A DNA stretch of 64,000 nucleotides from CBDFHJ01 sp965247635 (GCA_965247635.1 CBDFHJ010000008.1:248001-312000), one strand, 5' to 3'; shown: positions 52,816 through 61,677, numbered from the stretch's first letter. Numbers and translations are program-made. Notes: generated by a model from the sequence alone, not told the origin.

Positions 52816-53487
52816 ATGGACCTCTTCCCGTTGGCTATGAGTCTGCGAGTGGCGCTGGTGAGCACGGTCCTCGCCGTGGTAGTCGGCTTGCCGCTGGCGT
52901 GGGGCTTGGCGCGGCTGCGCTTCTGGGGCCGCGACCTTGCCTCCAGCGTGGTCTTGCTGCCCATGCTGCTACCGCCGACCGTGCTGGGCTACTACCTGCT
53001 GCAGCTGGTGGGCCGCCAGAGCGCGATCGGGTCGCTTCTGGAGAGCACGCTCGGCTTCTCGCTGGTGTTCCACTGGAGCGGGGCCGTGCTGGCGGCCTTC
53101 GTGGCCTCCGCCCCCTTCCTAATTCGCACGGCTCAGGCGGGCTTCGAGGCCGTGGACCCTGCGTACGAGGAGGCGGCCAGGACGCTCGGCAGGTCGGAGG
53201 TAGCCGTCTTCCTTACGGTGACCGTGCCGTTGGCGTGGAAGGCGATCGCGGCGGGCGTGGCGATGGCGTTGGCGCGGGCCATGGGTGAGTTCGGCGCGAC
53301 GCTGATGTTGGCGGGCAACGTTCCGGACCGGACCCAAACCATGTCGGTGGCCATCTACGACGCGGTCCAGGCCAACCGCATCGGTGAAGCACAGGTGATG
53401 GCGGTCACCCTAACCTTGGTGACGCTGGGCCTGCTGGTGGGCATCGGCATGTTGGGCGCGGGCAGGGGGTTGATGTGGCGGCGCTGA
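52816..53487 (+). CDS. modB: Molybdate ABC transporter permease
   Basis: ModB is the membrane channel of the transporter. The 223-residue protein has five or six helices and the ABC permease signature EEAARTLGRSEVAVFLTVTVPL, with the EAA loop followed by ARAMGEFGATLMLAGN, diagnostic of ModB/CysT types. The ATG at 52816 lies 2 bases after the modA stop; a GTG at 52804 overlapping modA is the alternative. modC overlaps its end by 13 bases, so translation is coupled. Confidence 0.93.
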   Translation: MDLFPLAMSLRVALVSTVLAVVVGLPLAWGLARLRFWGRDLASSVVLLPMLLPPTVLGYYLLQLVGRQSAIGSLLESTLGFSLVFHWSGAVLAAFVASAPFLIRTAQAGFEAVDPAYEEAARTLGRSEVAVFLTVTVPLAWKAIAAGVAMALARAMGEFGATLMLAGNVPDRTQTMSVAIYDAVQANRIGEAQVMAVTLTLVTLGLLVGIGMLGAGRGLMWRR

Positions 53488-54662
53488 CGGTAGACGTCCA
53501 GACCAAGGTCGGCGACTTCCTGCTGGACGTCCGGTTCGACGTAACCGGAGGGACCGCCGCCGTCTTGGGTGCGTCGGGAGCTGGCAAGACGCTGACGCTG
53601 CGGAGCATCGCCGGGCTGGTACGGCCGCAGGCGGGGACCATCGTGCTGGGCGGACGAACGCTGTTCGACGCCACAACGGGGGTCCGCGTGGCCACTCGGC
53701 ACCGACGCCTGGGCTACGTGTTTCAAGAGTACGCCCTCTTTCCTCATATGCCCGCGCGAGGCAATCTCGCCTACGGCCTCACGGCGTGGACGAAGGAAAT
53801 GGCGCGACACCGCGTCGCGGAGCTGGTGACCATGCTCGGCTTGGAGGGCCTGGAGGACAGGCACCCTAACGAGCTCTCGGGTGGCGAGCGTCAGCGGGTG
53901 GCCTTGGGCCGGGCCTTGGCCCCGGCACCCGAGCTGCTACTGTTGGACGAGCCGTTCTCGGCGCTGGACACGCCCACCAGGATCGCCCTCATCGAGGAGT
54001 TCCAGGCGCTGCAGGAGCGGCTCGGTTTCACCGCGCTCCTGGTAACGCACGACGTGGCGGAGGCTTACGCCCTCTCCACCTACTTGGTGCTGCTGAGCGG
54101 CGGCAACGTGGTCCAAGCGGGGCCGCGCGACGAGGTGTTCCACCATCCGCAGTCCCCAGAGGCGGCGCGATTGGTGGGGGTCCGGAACCTGCTGCCCGGC
54201 CGAGTGATCGCCGCCGACGGAGAACAAACGATGGTGGAAGTGGAGGGGGTGCGACTGGCAGGGCGTGCACCCCATGCAAGTGCGGTATCTTCATCCTTCG
54301 ACAGGCTCAGGATGAACGGAATAAGTACCGCTCGTGGTGAGCTTGTCGAACCATCAAGCCCGCGCCGGACCGCCCTAGGCGCGGGTGATGCCGTGACGGT
54401 GGGCATCCGTCCGGAGGACATAGCGGTGAGGCCGGGGTTCGCCCCAGACCCACAAAAGCCGTCCCTATCGCCTGAGCTGCCCGCCACGCTGGTGCAGGCC
54501 ACGGACCGGGGGACGCGCCGGCGGTTGCTGCTGGCGCTCCGCGGCGATGGAGGTGCCGGGCCGCAGCTCCACGTGGAGACGGACCAGGCGGCGGGTCCGC
54601 TGTCCAGCGAATGGACGGTGGTGGTCCCACCCGGCGCGGTACACGTGTGGCCCAGGGGGTAG
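53475..54662 (+). CDS. modC: Molybdate ABC transporter ATPase with a repeat-derived insertion
   Basis: ModC powers the transporter. It has Walker A (GASGAGKTLT), the Q-loop (GYVFQEYALFPHM), the LSGGERQRVALGRAL signature, Walker B (LLLLDEPFSALD) and the switch His (LLVTHDVAEAYAL), followed by a C-terminal OB/TOBE-like region with VGIRPEDIAV. Residues about 271-300 (SSSFDRLRMNG, then ARGELVEPSS) are the translation of a dispersed palindromic repeat. The insertion falls between the ATPase and the second TOBE strand set, where it may be tolerated. The GTG at 53475 overlaps modB. Confidence 0.93.
   Translation: MAALTVDVQTKVGDFLLDVRFDVTGGTAAVLGASGAGKTLTLRSIAGLVRPQAGTIVLGGRTLFDATTGVRVATRHRRLGYVFQEYALFPHMPARGNLAYGLTAWTKEMARHRVAELVTMLGLEGLEDRHPNELSGGERQRVALGRALAPAPELLLLDEPFSALDTPTRIALIEEFQALQERLGFTALLVTHDVAEAYALSTYLVLLSGGNVVQAGPRDEVFHHPQSPEAARLVGVRNLLPGRVIAADGEQTMVEVEGVRLAGRAPHASAVSSSFDRLRMNGISTARGELVEPSSPRRTALGAGDAVTVGIRPEDIAVRPGFAPDPQKPSLSPELPATLVQATDRGTRRRLLLALRGDGGAGPQLHVETDQAAGPLSSEWTVVVPPGAVHVWPRG
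54287..54360 (+). repeat. Palindromic repeat inside modC
   Basis: CCTTCGACAGGCTCAGGATG and CTCGTGGTGAGCTTGTCGAA form the same imperfect inverted repeat seen between genes at 34314-34385 and 57627-57770. It is in frame with modC and introduces no stop. Confidence 0.88.
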
Positions 54663-54702
54663 CTCGTGCCACTCAGGAACTCTAACCCTAGAGAACCCCT
54701 GC

Positions 54703-54708
54703 TATAAT
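54703..54708 (+). promoter_or_regulatory. TATAAT box for the CARDB-like lipoprotein gene
   Basis: A perfect TATAAT ends 7 bases before the ATG at 54716. The other in-frame ATG (54707) lies within the box and could not be transcribed from it. A leaderless message starting at 54715-54716 is therefore likely. No good -35 is seen. Confidence 0.55.
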
Positions 54709-54715
54709 GCGCGGC

Positions 54716-56390
54716 ATGCGGACGTTCTTACGTCTAGCTCTTGTTGGTGTGTTATGTGTGCTGCTCCTCGCGGCATGCGGTGGTGGGTCGCCTGACCCCC
54801 AGAAGATCCTGAACGAATCGTTCACGGCCATGGAAGGTTTGGAGTCGATTCACTTTGAAACGCGCATGGAGTTCCTACCGAGCGCAGAGTCGAGCGAAGG
54901 TGACCCCGGCATTTCCGAGCCGTTTACTATTACTACCATTGGGGACTTCCAAGGCCCAGACCACATGCGCTTTGCGACTTCGGGGGTTTTCGCGCGGGAA
55001 TTCATTACCATCGGCAGTACCCAATACTCCAAGTACCCAGGAGGTCAATGGGTATCGAAGGAGGCCAGTGCCGAAGACCAAGGAGACCTGTTCGCCCTCT
55101 GGACTATTCTCGATCCTTCCCAGATTCGGGACCTGATTTACGCAGGCGAGGAAGCCATTAGCGGTGTTCCCACGCACTACCTGACGGGCCTGGTGCCGGA
55201 AGGGAGCATGCCTGACCTCGAAACCGACCTAACCATCGAATTCTGGGTGGGAGTGGAAGATAACCTATGGCGACAGGTACGATCGGAAACTGAGCTAGCC
55301 TCTCCAGAAGGCGTAAGCCAAATCAACACCCTGCAATTCGCTGCCTTCGGAGAGTTCATAGCGATTGAAGCCCCTGAGCCGATCGCACTACTATTGCAAA
55401 TCTTGTCCATTTCGCCGACTCAAGCACGCCCGGACGAGCCGTTCACCATCTCGTTTACCGCGCAGAACGGCATCGATGCACCGCTCAGCACCACCGTTGA
55501 CCTCCTCATCAACGACGAGACGGTCGAGACGTTCACTGTCTCGGACCTTGCTCCCGGTGCCTCCCAAACCTTTGACCTGGAGGTGGCGCGGTCAGAGCCA
55601 GGTACTTATCGGATGCAGATCGCCGGCGGTCCGTCCTTTACCCTTTTGGTGATGGGGCTGCTTGTGACGGACCTATCCATTTCAGCGGAGACGGTAGGTC
55701 CGAACAAGCCGGTCACCATAGAGCTTGTGACGGAGAACGTAACCGATGCTGCGCTCAGCACCACCGTTGACCTGCTCATCAACGATGCGACAGCCGAGAC
55801 GTTCACCGTCTCGGACCTCGCGCCCGGAGCTTCGCGGACCTTCACCACCGAGGTTGCACGCGCACAACCGAGGAGCTATAGGGTGGAGGTCGAGGGACCA
55901 GTTACCGGGGTCCTTGTACTTTCCTTCAGCCTCCTTTACCGTGACGGAGCTGGTGATATCGGACTCTTCCGTTACGCCTCAAGAGGTTCCACCGGACGCG
56001 CCGGTCACGGTGGAGTTTGTGGCGCGGAACGTGACCGATGCACCCCTCAGTACTACCGTCGACATCCTCATCAATTACGAGACGGCCGAGACCCTCACGG
56101 TCTCAGACCTCGCTCCCGGCGCTTCCCAACGCTTTAGCCTGGAGGTGGCGCGGTCAGAGCCAGGTACTTATCAGGTGAACGTCAGGGACACCTATGCCTC
56201 CTTTACGGTGACTTCAGGCATACCCGATCCCACGGCGATTCCGGCGGAGGACACGGTCCCTGTCGGAGAGGCAGTAGCTGTCGGGGCGACGCCGCCACCC
56301 ACGCCCACTCCGGCGGAGGACACGGTCGCCATCAAGGAGGCAGTAGCTGTCGAGGCGACGCCGCCACCCACGCCCACTCCGAATCCCTGA
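54716..56390 (+). pseudogene. Repeat-containing lipoprotein, frameshifted
   Basis: The signal ends LLLAAC (Cys21). Residues 25-220 look like an LppX/LolA-like lipid-binding or DUF-type domain (FTAMEGLESIHFETRMEF, YAGEEAISGVPTHYL). Three CARDB-like beta repeats of about 100 residues follow, each with LSTTVD(L/I)LIN...ETFTVSDLAPGAS and a YR..V end. The second repeat runs into the wrong frame near a GGGG run (55907-55910); the third continues in another frame (SASFTVTELVISD) to the stop at 56390. Removing one G restores a protein of about 557 residues that ends in two TPPPTPTP-rich duplications. Surface binding or adhesion is the best guess. Confidence 0.8.
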
Positions 56391-56404
56391 GCCAGCAGTA
56401 CCAA

Positions 56405-56646
56405 CCCTGACGCCTATCCTGAGAACGGCAGAGTGAAGACCAACCCAAGGTAGCCGTGCATGCAGGAATGCCAGTGAGGCGAGCCATCGTCAGTATGAAT
56501 CCCCACGACGAGTGCGCTCATCCAACCATACGAAAGCGCGATGAGACCTATCTAGCGGCCGGTTGCCCGACGTAGGGCATCTCCCCCGCAAGCGCTAACG
56601 TACTCCCTTACAGGATGCCGGTGTTAGGTATACTTGTTAGGGTAGT
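56405..56646. other. Intergenic stretch with a weak promoter
   Basis: The gap between the repeat lipoprotein and the CcdA-like gene holds no supported gene. TATACT at 56629-56634, with CTTACA 16 bases upstream, may be the promoter of the CcdA-like gene. No hairpin terminator was recognised. Confidence 0.4.
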
Positions 56647-56667
56647 TTGGGGGAAAGAGAGAGCGGG

Positions 56668-57573
56668 GTGAGGGGAGTGGCATCTATAGTAGGTGGACGC
56701 AGCGTGGCGCGGACCATGTTGTGGCCGGTGGCGCTGCTGGTGCTGGCCTTGGGTGCGGCGCTGGTAGGCGCGGTGATCACGGGTACCGAGACCGGCGCGG
56801 TCACGGGCGGCGTCGAGTCGTTCTCCGCGTCAGCGAGCAACCGCCTGGGCTCGCTCAGCGATTTCCTTCCCTTTGGTTTCGCCTTTGCCGCCGGCATGGT
56901 GTCCTCGGTCAATCCGTGCGGGTTCGCCATGCTGCCGGCGTATCTGGGGCTGTACTTGGGCGACGATAAAGCGACGCAGGGACGGCTGCAGGCCCTAGGC
57001 AGGCTTCGCCGTGCACTGATAGTGGGGTCGGTAGTAACGCTCGGCTTCATTCTGCTCTTCGGCGTGGTGGGAGTGACCATCGGCGCCGGCGCCCGGCCGC
57101 TCATCAAGTACTTTCCATGGATCGGCCTGGGGGTTGGCGTGCTCCTGGCGGGGGCCGGAGCGTGGCTGATCGCGGGTGGCTCGCTGTACACGGCGCTGGC
57201 GGAGCGGTTGTCGGTCCGCATGGGCAACGCTGGGCAGCGAGGGATTCAGGGCTACTTCGCCTTTGGCTTGGGCTACGGGACCGCGTCGCTCAGCTGCACG
57301 CTGCCGATCTTCCTCACGGTGGTGGGCAGCACATTGACCCTGGGCACGTTGGTGGACTCAGTGGTGCAGTTTGTAATGTACGGTCTTGGCATGGGCATGG
57401 TGATCATGGCCCTAACGCTGAGCATGGCCCTGTTCCAGGGGGCAATGGTCAAGGGAATGCGCCGGGCCCTACCCTACATCCAGCCGGTGAGCGCCGTGCT
57501 GCTGCTGATAGCCGGCGCCTACATCGTCTACTACTGGCTCACGCTGGGAGAGCTCCTCGACTCGTTCACCTAG
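56668..57573 (+). CDS. CcdA-like thiol-disulfide transmembrane protein
   Basis: A 301-residue membrane protein of the CcdA/DsbD-beta family, which carries electrons across the membrane to extracytoplasmic thiols. Six or seven helices are visible. The redox Cys pair is present: VNPCGFAMLP (first) and ASLSCTLPIFL (second). A long N-terminal helix and Ser-rich spacer precede the core. The start is uncertain among GTG 56668, TTG 56647 and GTG 56677; none has a good ribosome site. A VTT-domain protein and an arsenate reductase that needs thiols lie downstream on the other strand. Confidence 0.85.
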   Translation: MRGVASIVGGRSVARTMLWPVALLVLALGAALVGAVITGTETGAVTGGVESFSASASNRLGSLSDFLPFGFAFAAGMVSSVNPCGFAMLPAYLGLYLGDDKATQGRLQALGRLRRALIVGSVVTLGFILLFGVVGVTIGAGARPLIKYFPWIGLGVGVLLAGAGAWLIAGGSLYTALAERLSVRMGNAGQRGIQGYFAFGLGYGTASLSCTLPIFLTVVGSTLTLGTLVDSVVQFVMYGLGMGMVIMALTLSMALFQGAMVKGMRRALPYIQPVSAVLLLIAGAYIVYYWLTLGELLDSFT

Positions 57574-57589
57574 CCGGGGAGAGTTTCAG

Positions 57590-57795
57590 AGCCCTCCGAA
57601 GGGGTCCGGAGTCCTTCCGACCGTTCATGGTTCGACTGGCTCACCACGAACCCCCTTCTGTCACCCTGAACGAAGTGAAGGGTCTGGTACCAGATTCCTC
57701 GTCCTTCCCCGGAAGGACTCGGAATGACAGGCGCTACAGGTATTCCTGAGCTTGTCGAAGGATGAGTGGATTATGTCCCGACAGGTCGGGACTGA
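57590..57795. repeat. Composite of dispersed palindromic repeats
   Basis: The gap between the convergent CcdA-like and VTT genes holds GGTTCGACTGGCTCACCACG, TGTCACCCTGAACGAAGTGA, CCTGAGCTTGTCGAAGGATG and CCCGACAGGTCGGG. These are the same modules as at 27055-27298 and 34314-34385. No gene is supported. Confidence 0.8.
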
Positions 57796-57804
57796 CTCAC
57801 CACG

Positions 57805-58362
57805 CTACGTGAATGTACGCTCAATCCAGGCGATACCGTAGCGGCCGGCCAGGGCTAAGGCCGTGACTTGCACTATCTTTCCCGCGGTGGTGTAGAGCAG
57901 GAAGCGCCACAGCGGGTAGCGGACCGAGCCTGCCCAGATGCCTGCGACGTCGAAGGGAAGCGGGGTCGCGGCGAAGACGAAGAAGGTTACTCCGCCCCAG
58001 CGGTTGGTGAAGGAGCGCAGGACGTTGTAGTACCTATGCTCCCTGACTCCCGCACGATGTCCGCCGACGCCCACCACGTATCCAACAATCTCGCCTAACG
58101 CAGCCCCGATGCCCCCGATCAGGCCAAGCAACCAGGGGTTCAGCGTGGCCGCGAAGCCCACGATGAACGCCTGGCCTATGGCAGGCACCAGGATGGTGGC
58201 GCTGTTGATGACCTGGCTGAGGAAGGCTCCGAGGTACCCCCAATCGCCCATGCGTCCGAAGGCGTCCCGGTAGTAGACCAGGACCGCTGTCACCACCACT
58301 GACAGCCCCAAGGCTCCGAGGAGGAAGATCCAGTCGGTCCGTTGTTGGACTCCGGTGCGCAT
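57805..58362 (-). CDS. VTT-domain (DedA/SNARE-associated type) membrane protein
   Basis: A 185-residue VTT-domain membrane protein of the DedA/TVP38 type, some of which move lipids or maintain membrane charge. Features are about five helices, the motif GAALGEIVGYVVGVGGHR (the E..GY..G loop) and PLPFDVAGIWAGSVRYPLWRF in place of the second re-entrant loop. The ATG at 58362 follows AGGAAGGG; longer in-frame starts lack a ribosome site. It lies downstream of the arsenate reductase gene on the same strand. Confidence 0.83.
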   Translation of the reverse strand: MRTGVQQRTDWIFLLGALGLSVVVTAVLVYYRDAFGRMGDWGYLGAFLSQVINSATILVPAIGQAFIVGFAATLNPWLLGLIGGIGAALGEIVGYVVGVGGHRAGVREHRYYNVLRSFTNRWGGVTFFVFAATPLPFDVAGIWAGSVRYPLWRFLLYTTAGKIVQVTALALAGRYGIAWIERTFT

Positions 58363-58463
58363 GACGCAACCCTTCCTGCGTTGACGCCGGTCTTTTATCA
58401 AGCCCGGGTGCGGTCTTCAAAGGGGCAGATGAAATACATCCAGGGATGAAAAGGGAATGCCCT

Positions 58464-58877
58464 CTACCCGCCAGGCTCCGCGGCCGGGGCCAGCTCACGC
58501 AATAACGCGGCCACCTTGGTTTCGATCTGGTCGCGCACGCGCCGGACCACCGTTAACGGTTTACCCGCTGGGTCCTCCAGGCCCCAGTCGTCTGACGGAA
58601 CGAACGTCGCTGGACACGTCTCGTCGATGGTGCAACCCATGGTGATCGCGCGGTCGGCCCGGTCCACCATCGCTTGGGTGATGACCTTTGGCCTGTGGTG
58701 GGAGATGTCAATCTTCCGCTCGCGCATGGCCGCCACGACCATCGGGTTGATAGCGCCGCCAGGCATGGTTCCCGCCGACTCGGCCGCCACGACGCCGGCG
58801 CTTAAGTGACGGGCGAAAGCCTCCGCCATTTGACTTCGCCCCGAGTTGTGGACGCAGACGAACAGGACGCGTGCCAT
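58464..58877 (-). CDS. arsC: Arsenate reductase (low-molecular-weight phosphatase fold)
   Basis: A 137-residue thioredoxin-coupled arsenate reductase. The P-loop CVHNSGRS near the N-terminus gives CX5R, and MGCTIDETCP near residue 80 has the two further cysteines spaced seven apart that carry the disulfide relay; the low-molecular-weight phosphatase Asp loop is present as SDDWGLEDPAG. It should reduce arsenate to arsenite. No arsR or arsenite pump lies in the window. The ATG at 58877 follows GGAGGAT. Confidence 0.92.
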   Translation of the reverse strand: MARVLFVCVHNSGRSQMAEAFARHLSAGVVAAESAGTMPGGAINPMVVAAMRERKIDISHHRPKVITQAMVDRADRAITMGCTIDETCPATFVPSDDWGLEDPAGKPLTVVRRVRDQIETKVAALLRELAPAAEPGG

Positions 58878-59027
58878 GTTCGATCCTCCCAAGGATTCTC
58901 TCGTAGGTTACCAAATGTGGGGCGCAACCGGGCAACCCTGCGTGCTACCATAGCCTTCCACTCGTAGCGGCGGTAGCAGTGGGACGCGAAAGGCCGCCGT
59001 GGCGCGGTGCGCTGACAGGAGGTGGCC

Positions 59028-59498
59028 ATGGCACGCCGATACTGGCTGTTCAAGTCGGAGCCTGAGGCCTACTCGTACCAGGACCTTGAGCGCGATGGCG
59101 TAGCGGAGTGGGACGGCGTCCGCAACTACCAGGCGCGAAATATGCTGCGCGACGACATTCAGGAGGACGACGGGGTGTTGTTCTACCACAGCAGCACCGC
59201 GGAGCTGGGCGTGGTGGGTACCGCCACGGTTGTCCGCGCGGGCTACCCGGACCACACGGCATGGGACCCAAACTCCGAGCATCCTGACCCTAAGAGCACG
59301 CCGGAAAACCCAACCTGGTACATGGTGGACATCAAGCCGACGGGAAGGCTCGCAGGGCCGGTGACGCTGGAAAGTATGCGAACGGCGCCAGAGCTGCGGG
59401 AGATGATGCTGCTGCGCCGAGGTATGCGGCTGTCCATCCAGCCAGTGACGGAGGAGGAGTGGAAGGTGGTCTGCCGTATGGGCGGCGCTAACCCATAA
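59028..59498 (+). CDS. EVE-domain protein
   Basis: A 156-residue EVE-domain protein of the PUA-like fold, predicted to read modified bases in RNA or DNA. Typical blocks are YWLFKSEPEAYSYQDLERDG, EWDGVRNYQARNMLRDD, GVLFYHSS and the WYMVDIKP strand. It is a lone copy, not fused to a nuclease, and no restriction genes are nearby. The ATG at 59028 follows AGGAGGT; a GTG at 59022 is less suitable. Confidence 0.93.
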   Translation: MARRYWLFKSEPEAYSYQDLERDGVAEWDGVRNYQARNMLRDDIQEDDGVLFYHSSTAELGVVGTATVVRAGYPDHTAWDPNSEHPDPKSTPENPTWYMVDIKPTGRLAGPVTLESMRTAPELREMMLLRRGMRLSIQPVTEEEWKVVCRMGGANP

Positions 59499-59566
59499 CC
59501 CATAACCCTTACCCTTGCGTGGGTCTGTGGCTATCGGGGATTAGCACAAGCGTCGCAGGATGAAGG

Positions 59567-59761
59567 CTACTCGGGCGTGGCGGCGTCTAAGTTGAGGTGG
59601 TACTTGTCGCCTGTGCCGGGCCCATCGACGATGACGACCTCGTGGACGTAGTCGCCGGTGGTCTCAATGTGCAGGGAAGTGCCGGTGGTCTCCACCAGGA
59701 TGCCGCTGGGGCTTTTGAAGCGCAGGCCGGCCTCTACACTCTCCGATTCGACGTAACTCAT
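59567..59761 (-). CDS. Small hypothetical protein (64 aa)
   Basis: A short beta-rich protein opening MSYVESESVEAGLRFKSPSG. No family is recognised; the alternating LRFKSPSGILVETTGTSLHI strands suggest a small barrel or an oligomer. The ATG at 59761 follows AAAGAAG, a fair site. It lies downstream of the Cys-pair lipoprotein gene on the same strand, separated by the 22-bp tandem repeats. Confidence 0.55.
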   Translation of the reverse strand: MSYVESESVEAGLRFKSPSGILVETTGTSLHIETTGDYVHEVVIVDGPGTGDKYHLNLDAATPE

Positions 59762-59786
59762 GTTAGCTTCTTTGTTCCTTTCTCTT

Positions 59787-59874
59787 GACTTCGCGTAGCG
59801 AGGAGGGTGACTTCGCGTAGCGAGGAGGGTGACTTCGCGTAGCGAGGAGGGTGACTTCGCTCAGCGAGGGAGGT
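59787..59874. repeat. 22-bp tandem repeats overlapping a stop codon
   Basis: Three identical 22-bp units beginning GACTTCGCGTAGCGAGGAGG are followed by a diverged fourth. Each contains a CTTCGCgtAGCGAGG-type inverted repeat. The fourth unit supplies the stop codon of the lipoprotein gene at 59861. Confidence 0.9.
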
Positions 59875-61597
59875 CCACGCCGCAGGTCAGGAGGGCCTGG
59901 ATCTCGGCAAAGGTGGGCGTCCGGTCCCCGGAGACAACCTCCTCCAGGGCATCGACCCCTATGGCTTCTTGGAGGCACCCGAGCTGGGTGTCGGTGAGGT
60001 TGTGCTTCGGTGAATCGTCGTCACGATGCTGCCCCGATGAGCCGTCGTCAGAGCGACTCGGTATGTCGCCGGTGGGTATGGCCACGCCGCAGCCCACGAA
60101 GGCCTCTAGCTCAGCAGTGGTGGGGTGACGGGCCCCTGACGTAATCTCCGCCAGGACATCGGAGCCCAGAGCCTCCTCGAGACACGCCTTCTGTCCGTCG
60201 TCACGATGCTGCCCCGATGAGCCGTCATCAGAGCGACTAGCTCTATCGCCAATGGGCATGGTTACGTCACAGTTCGTGAGGGCTGCTTGTTCATCGGCGG
60301 TGGGGTGGCGGTCTCCGGACGCGATCTCCGCCAGGGCGTCGGAGCCCAGGGCGTCTTCGAGGCACTCCTTCTGTTCATCGTCAACGTGTTCCCTCGATGA
60401 ATCGTTGTTGCGCGAGGTAGATATGTCCACCTCGCAGTCCACGAGGGCCTGCAGTTCGGCGGGAGTGGGAGGCCCTCCCTCATCGCTTCTCTGGAGGAAG
60501 TCGGGGCCCAGTACATCCAAGAGGCACTGGAGCTGACCCGGAGTGAGGTCGTGGCCTTCGCCGCCGCTGTCGTCGCCGATGGGAATGGCTACGCCACAGT
60601 CCAACAGGGCCCGCAGCTCGGCGGGAGTGGGAGGATGGTCCTGATCGGTGCTCTGGAGGAAGTCGGGGCCCAGTGCATCCAAGAGGCACTGGAGCTGACC
60701 CGGAGTGAGGTCGTGGCCTTCGCCGCCGCCGGTGGGTATATCCACGCCGCAGTCCAGTAGGGCCTGCAGCACGGCGATGGAGGGCGCTGTGTCCCCGGAG
60801 CCCAGCTGAAAGTCAGGCCCTAAAGCGTCTACGAGGCACTGGAGCTGCGCGGAGGTGAAGTCGGGGCCGTCGCCATCACCGGTGGGTAGGTCCACCCCGC
60901 AGTCCAGCATGGCCTGCAACACCTCGAGGGGCGGCGCTTCGTCCGGCCCGTCGCCGAGCGCTAAGAGAACGCTGAGGTCCACGGCTCCGGTCACGCACCG
61001 CAGTTGCGTTACGCTGATCTCCGCGTCTCCGAAAAAGCTTACGTCGGCCCGGGCGGCCTCCGCGTCGTTGAGGCAGAGGAGCACCGTGAGGATAATGGCT
61101 GCGCCACCTTCTATATCCTCACCTGGGCCAAAGGCTAGGGAGGCAAGGTCCGCGTCGGCCAATGAGTCCTGCATGCACGCGACGGTGGCATTACTCAGGG
61201 GTCCGAATTCGCTGGAGAGGCCCCCGATGACTATGCGAGACATCGACTCTCCGCTTAGGCAGCCGATCACGATGTCCTCGTGGTCCGAGGGAACGTCGTC
61301 TTCCGAGCCCAGCTGGAGGACCTGGTTGTAAGCCGCCTCTCCTAGCGCGTCTTGGATGCATTGCTGCTCGCTGGCGGGCAGCTGGCTGAGAATGTCTCCG
61401 ATACTCGACGAGTCGCTCACAGAGAGCGGAGACAAGGGCGTTGGGGTAGAAGTTGGGTCCGCATCACTGCCGCACGCCACGGCCATCAGGGCCAGCGTCA
61501 GCACCAAGGCGCCAATAATGGCTGGCAGCACCCTTCCGTGGATGCCAGAAGGGGCTTTCGTACTGTTTTCGCGCCTAGTTCTCTGGAGTAAAGACAC
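59861..61597 (-). CDS. Lipoprotein built from about nine two-cysteine repeats
   Basis: The GTG at 61597 follows GGAGGTAACG and begins a lipoprotein signal ending LALMAVAC (Cys42), with a short Thr/Pro linker. The rest, about residues 60-578, is roughly nine repeats of 45-65 residues. A unit reads QLQCL.DALG.D.L, then PTPAELQALLDCGVDIP, so each has two Cys some 30-38 residues apart. Early repeats are more diverged (EQQCIQDALG, TVACMQDSLA); later ones are joined by Asp/Ser-rich spacers. The Cys pair could form a disulfide within each unit. No catalytic motif or known fold is recognised. The last repeat ends at the stop inside a tandem DNA repeat. Confidence 0.8.
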   Translation of the reverse strand: MSLLQRTRRENSTKAPSGIHGRVLPAIIGALVLTLALMAVACGSDADPTSTPTPLSPLSVSDSSSIGDILSQLPASEQQCIQDALGEAAYNQVLQLGSEDDVPSDHEDIVIGCLSGESMSRIVIGGLSSEFGPLSNATVACMQDSLADADLASLAFGPGEDIEGGAAIILTVLLCLNDAEAARADVSFFGDAEISVTQLRCVTGAVDLSVLLALGDGPDEAPPLEVLQAMLDCGVDLPTGDGDGPDFTSAQLQCLVDALGPDFQLGSGDTAPSIAVLQALLDCGVDIPTGGGEGHDLTPGQLQCLLDALGPDFLQSTDQDHPPTPAELRALLDCGVAIPIGDDSGGEGHDLTPGQLQCLLDVLGPDFLQRSDEGGPPTPAELQALVDCEVDISTSRNNDSSREHVDDEQKECLEDALGSDALAEIASGDRHPTADEQAALTNCDVTMPIGDRASRSDDGSSGQHRDDGQKACLEEALGSDVLAEITSGARHPTTAELEAFVGCGVAIPTGDIPSRSDDGSSGQHRDDDSPKHNLTDTQLGCLQEAIGVDALEEVVSGDRTPTFAEIQALLTCGVDLPR

Positions 61598-61677
61598 CGT
61601 TACCTCCGCAGGCTCAAACGCATAATAAATTGGTCGTGTCGTCAGTAGAAGTCGTTGGGTGCGGCTACTCCCTGGGC

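Noticed and set aside
52743..53288. Gly/Arg-rich frame overlapping modB
   Set aside because: It is an out-of-frame reading of modB with biased composition.
59829..60536. Plus-strand Ser-rich frames opposite the Cys-repeat gene
   Set aside because: They are antisense to the repeat units, and the minus strand has a ribosome site, lipobox and conserved repeats.
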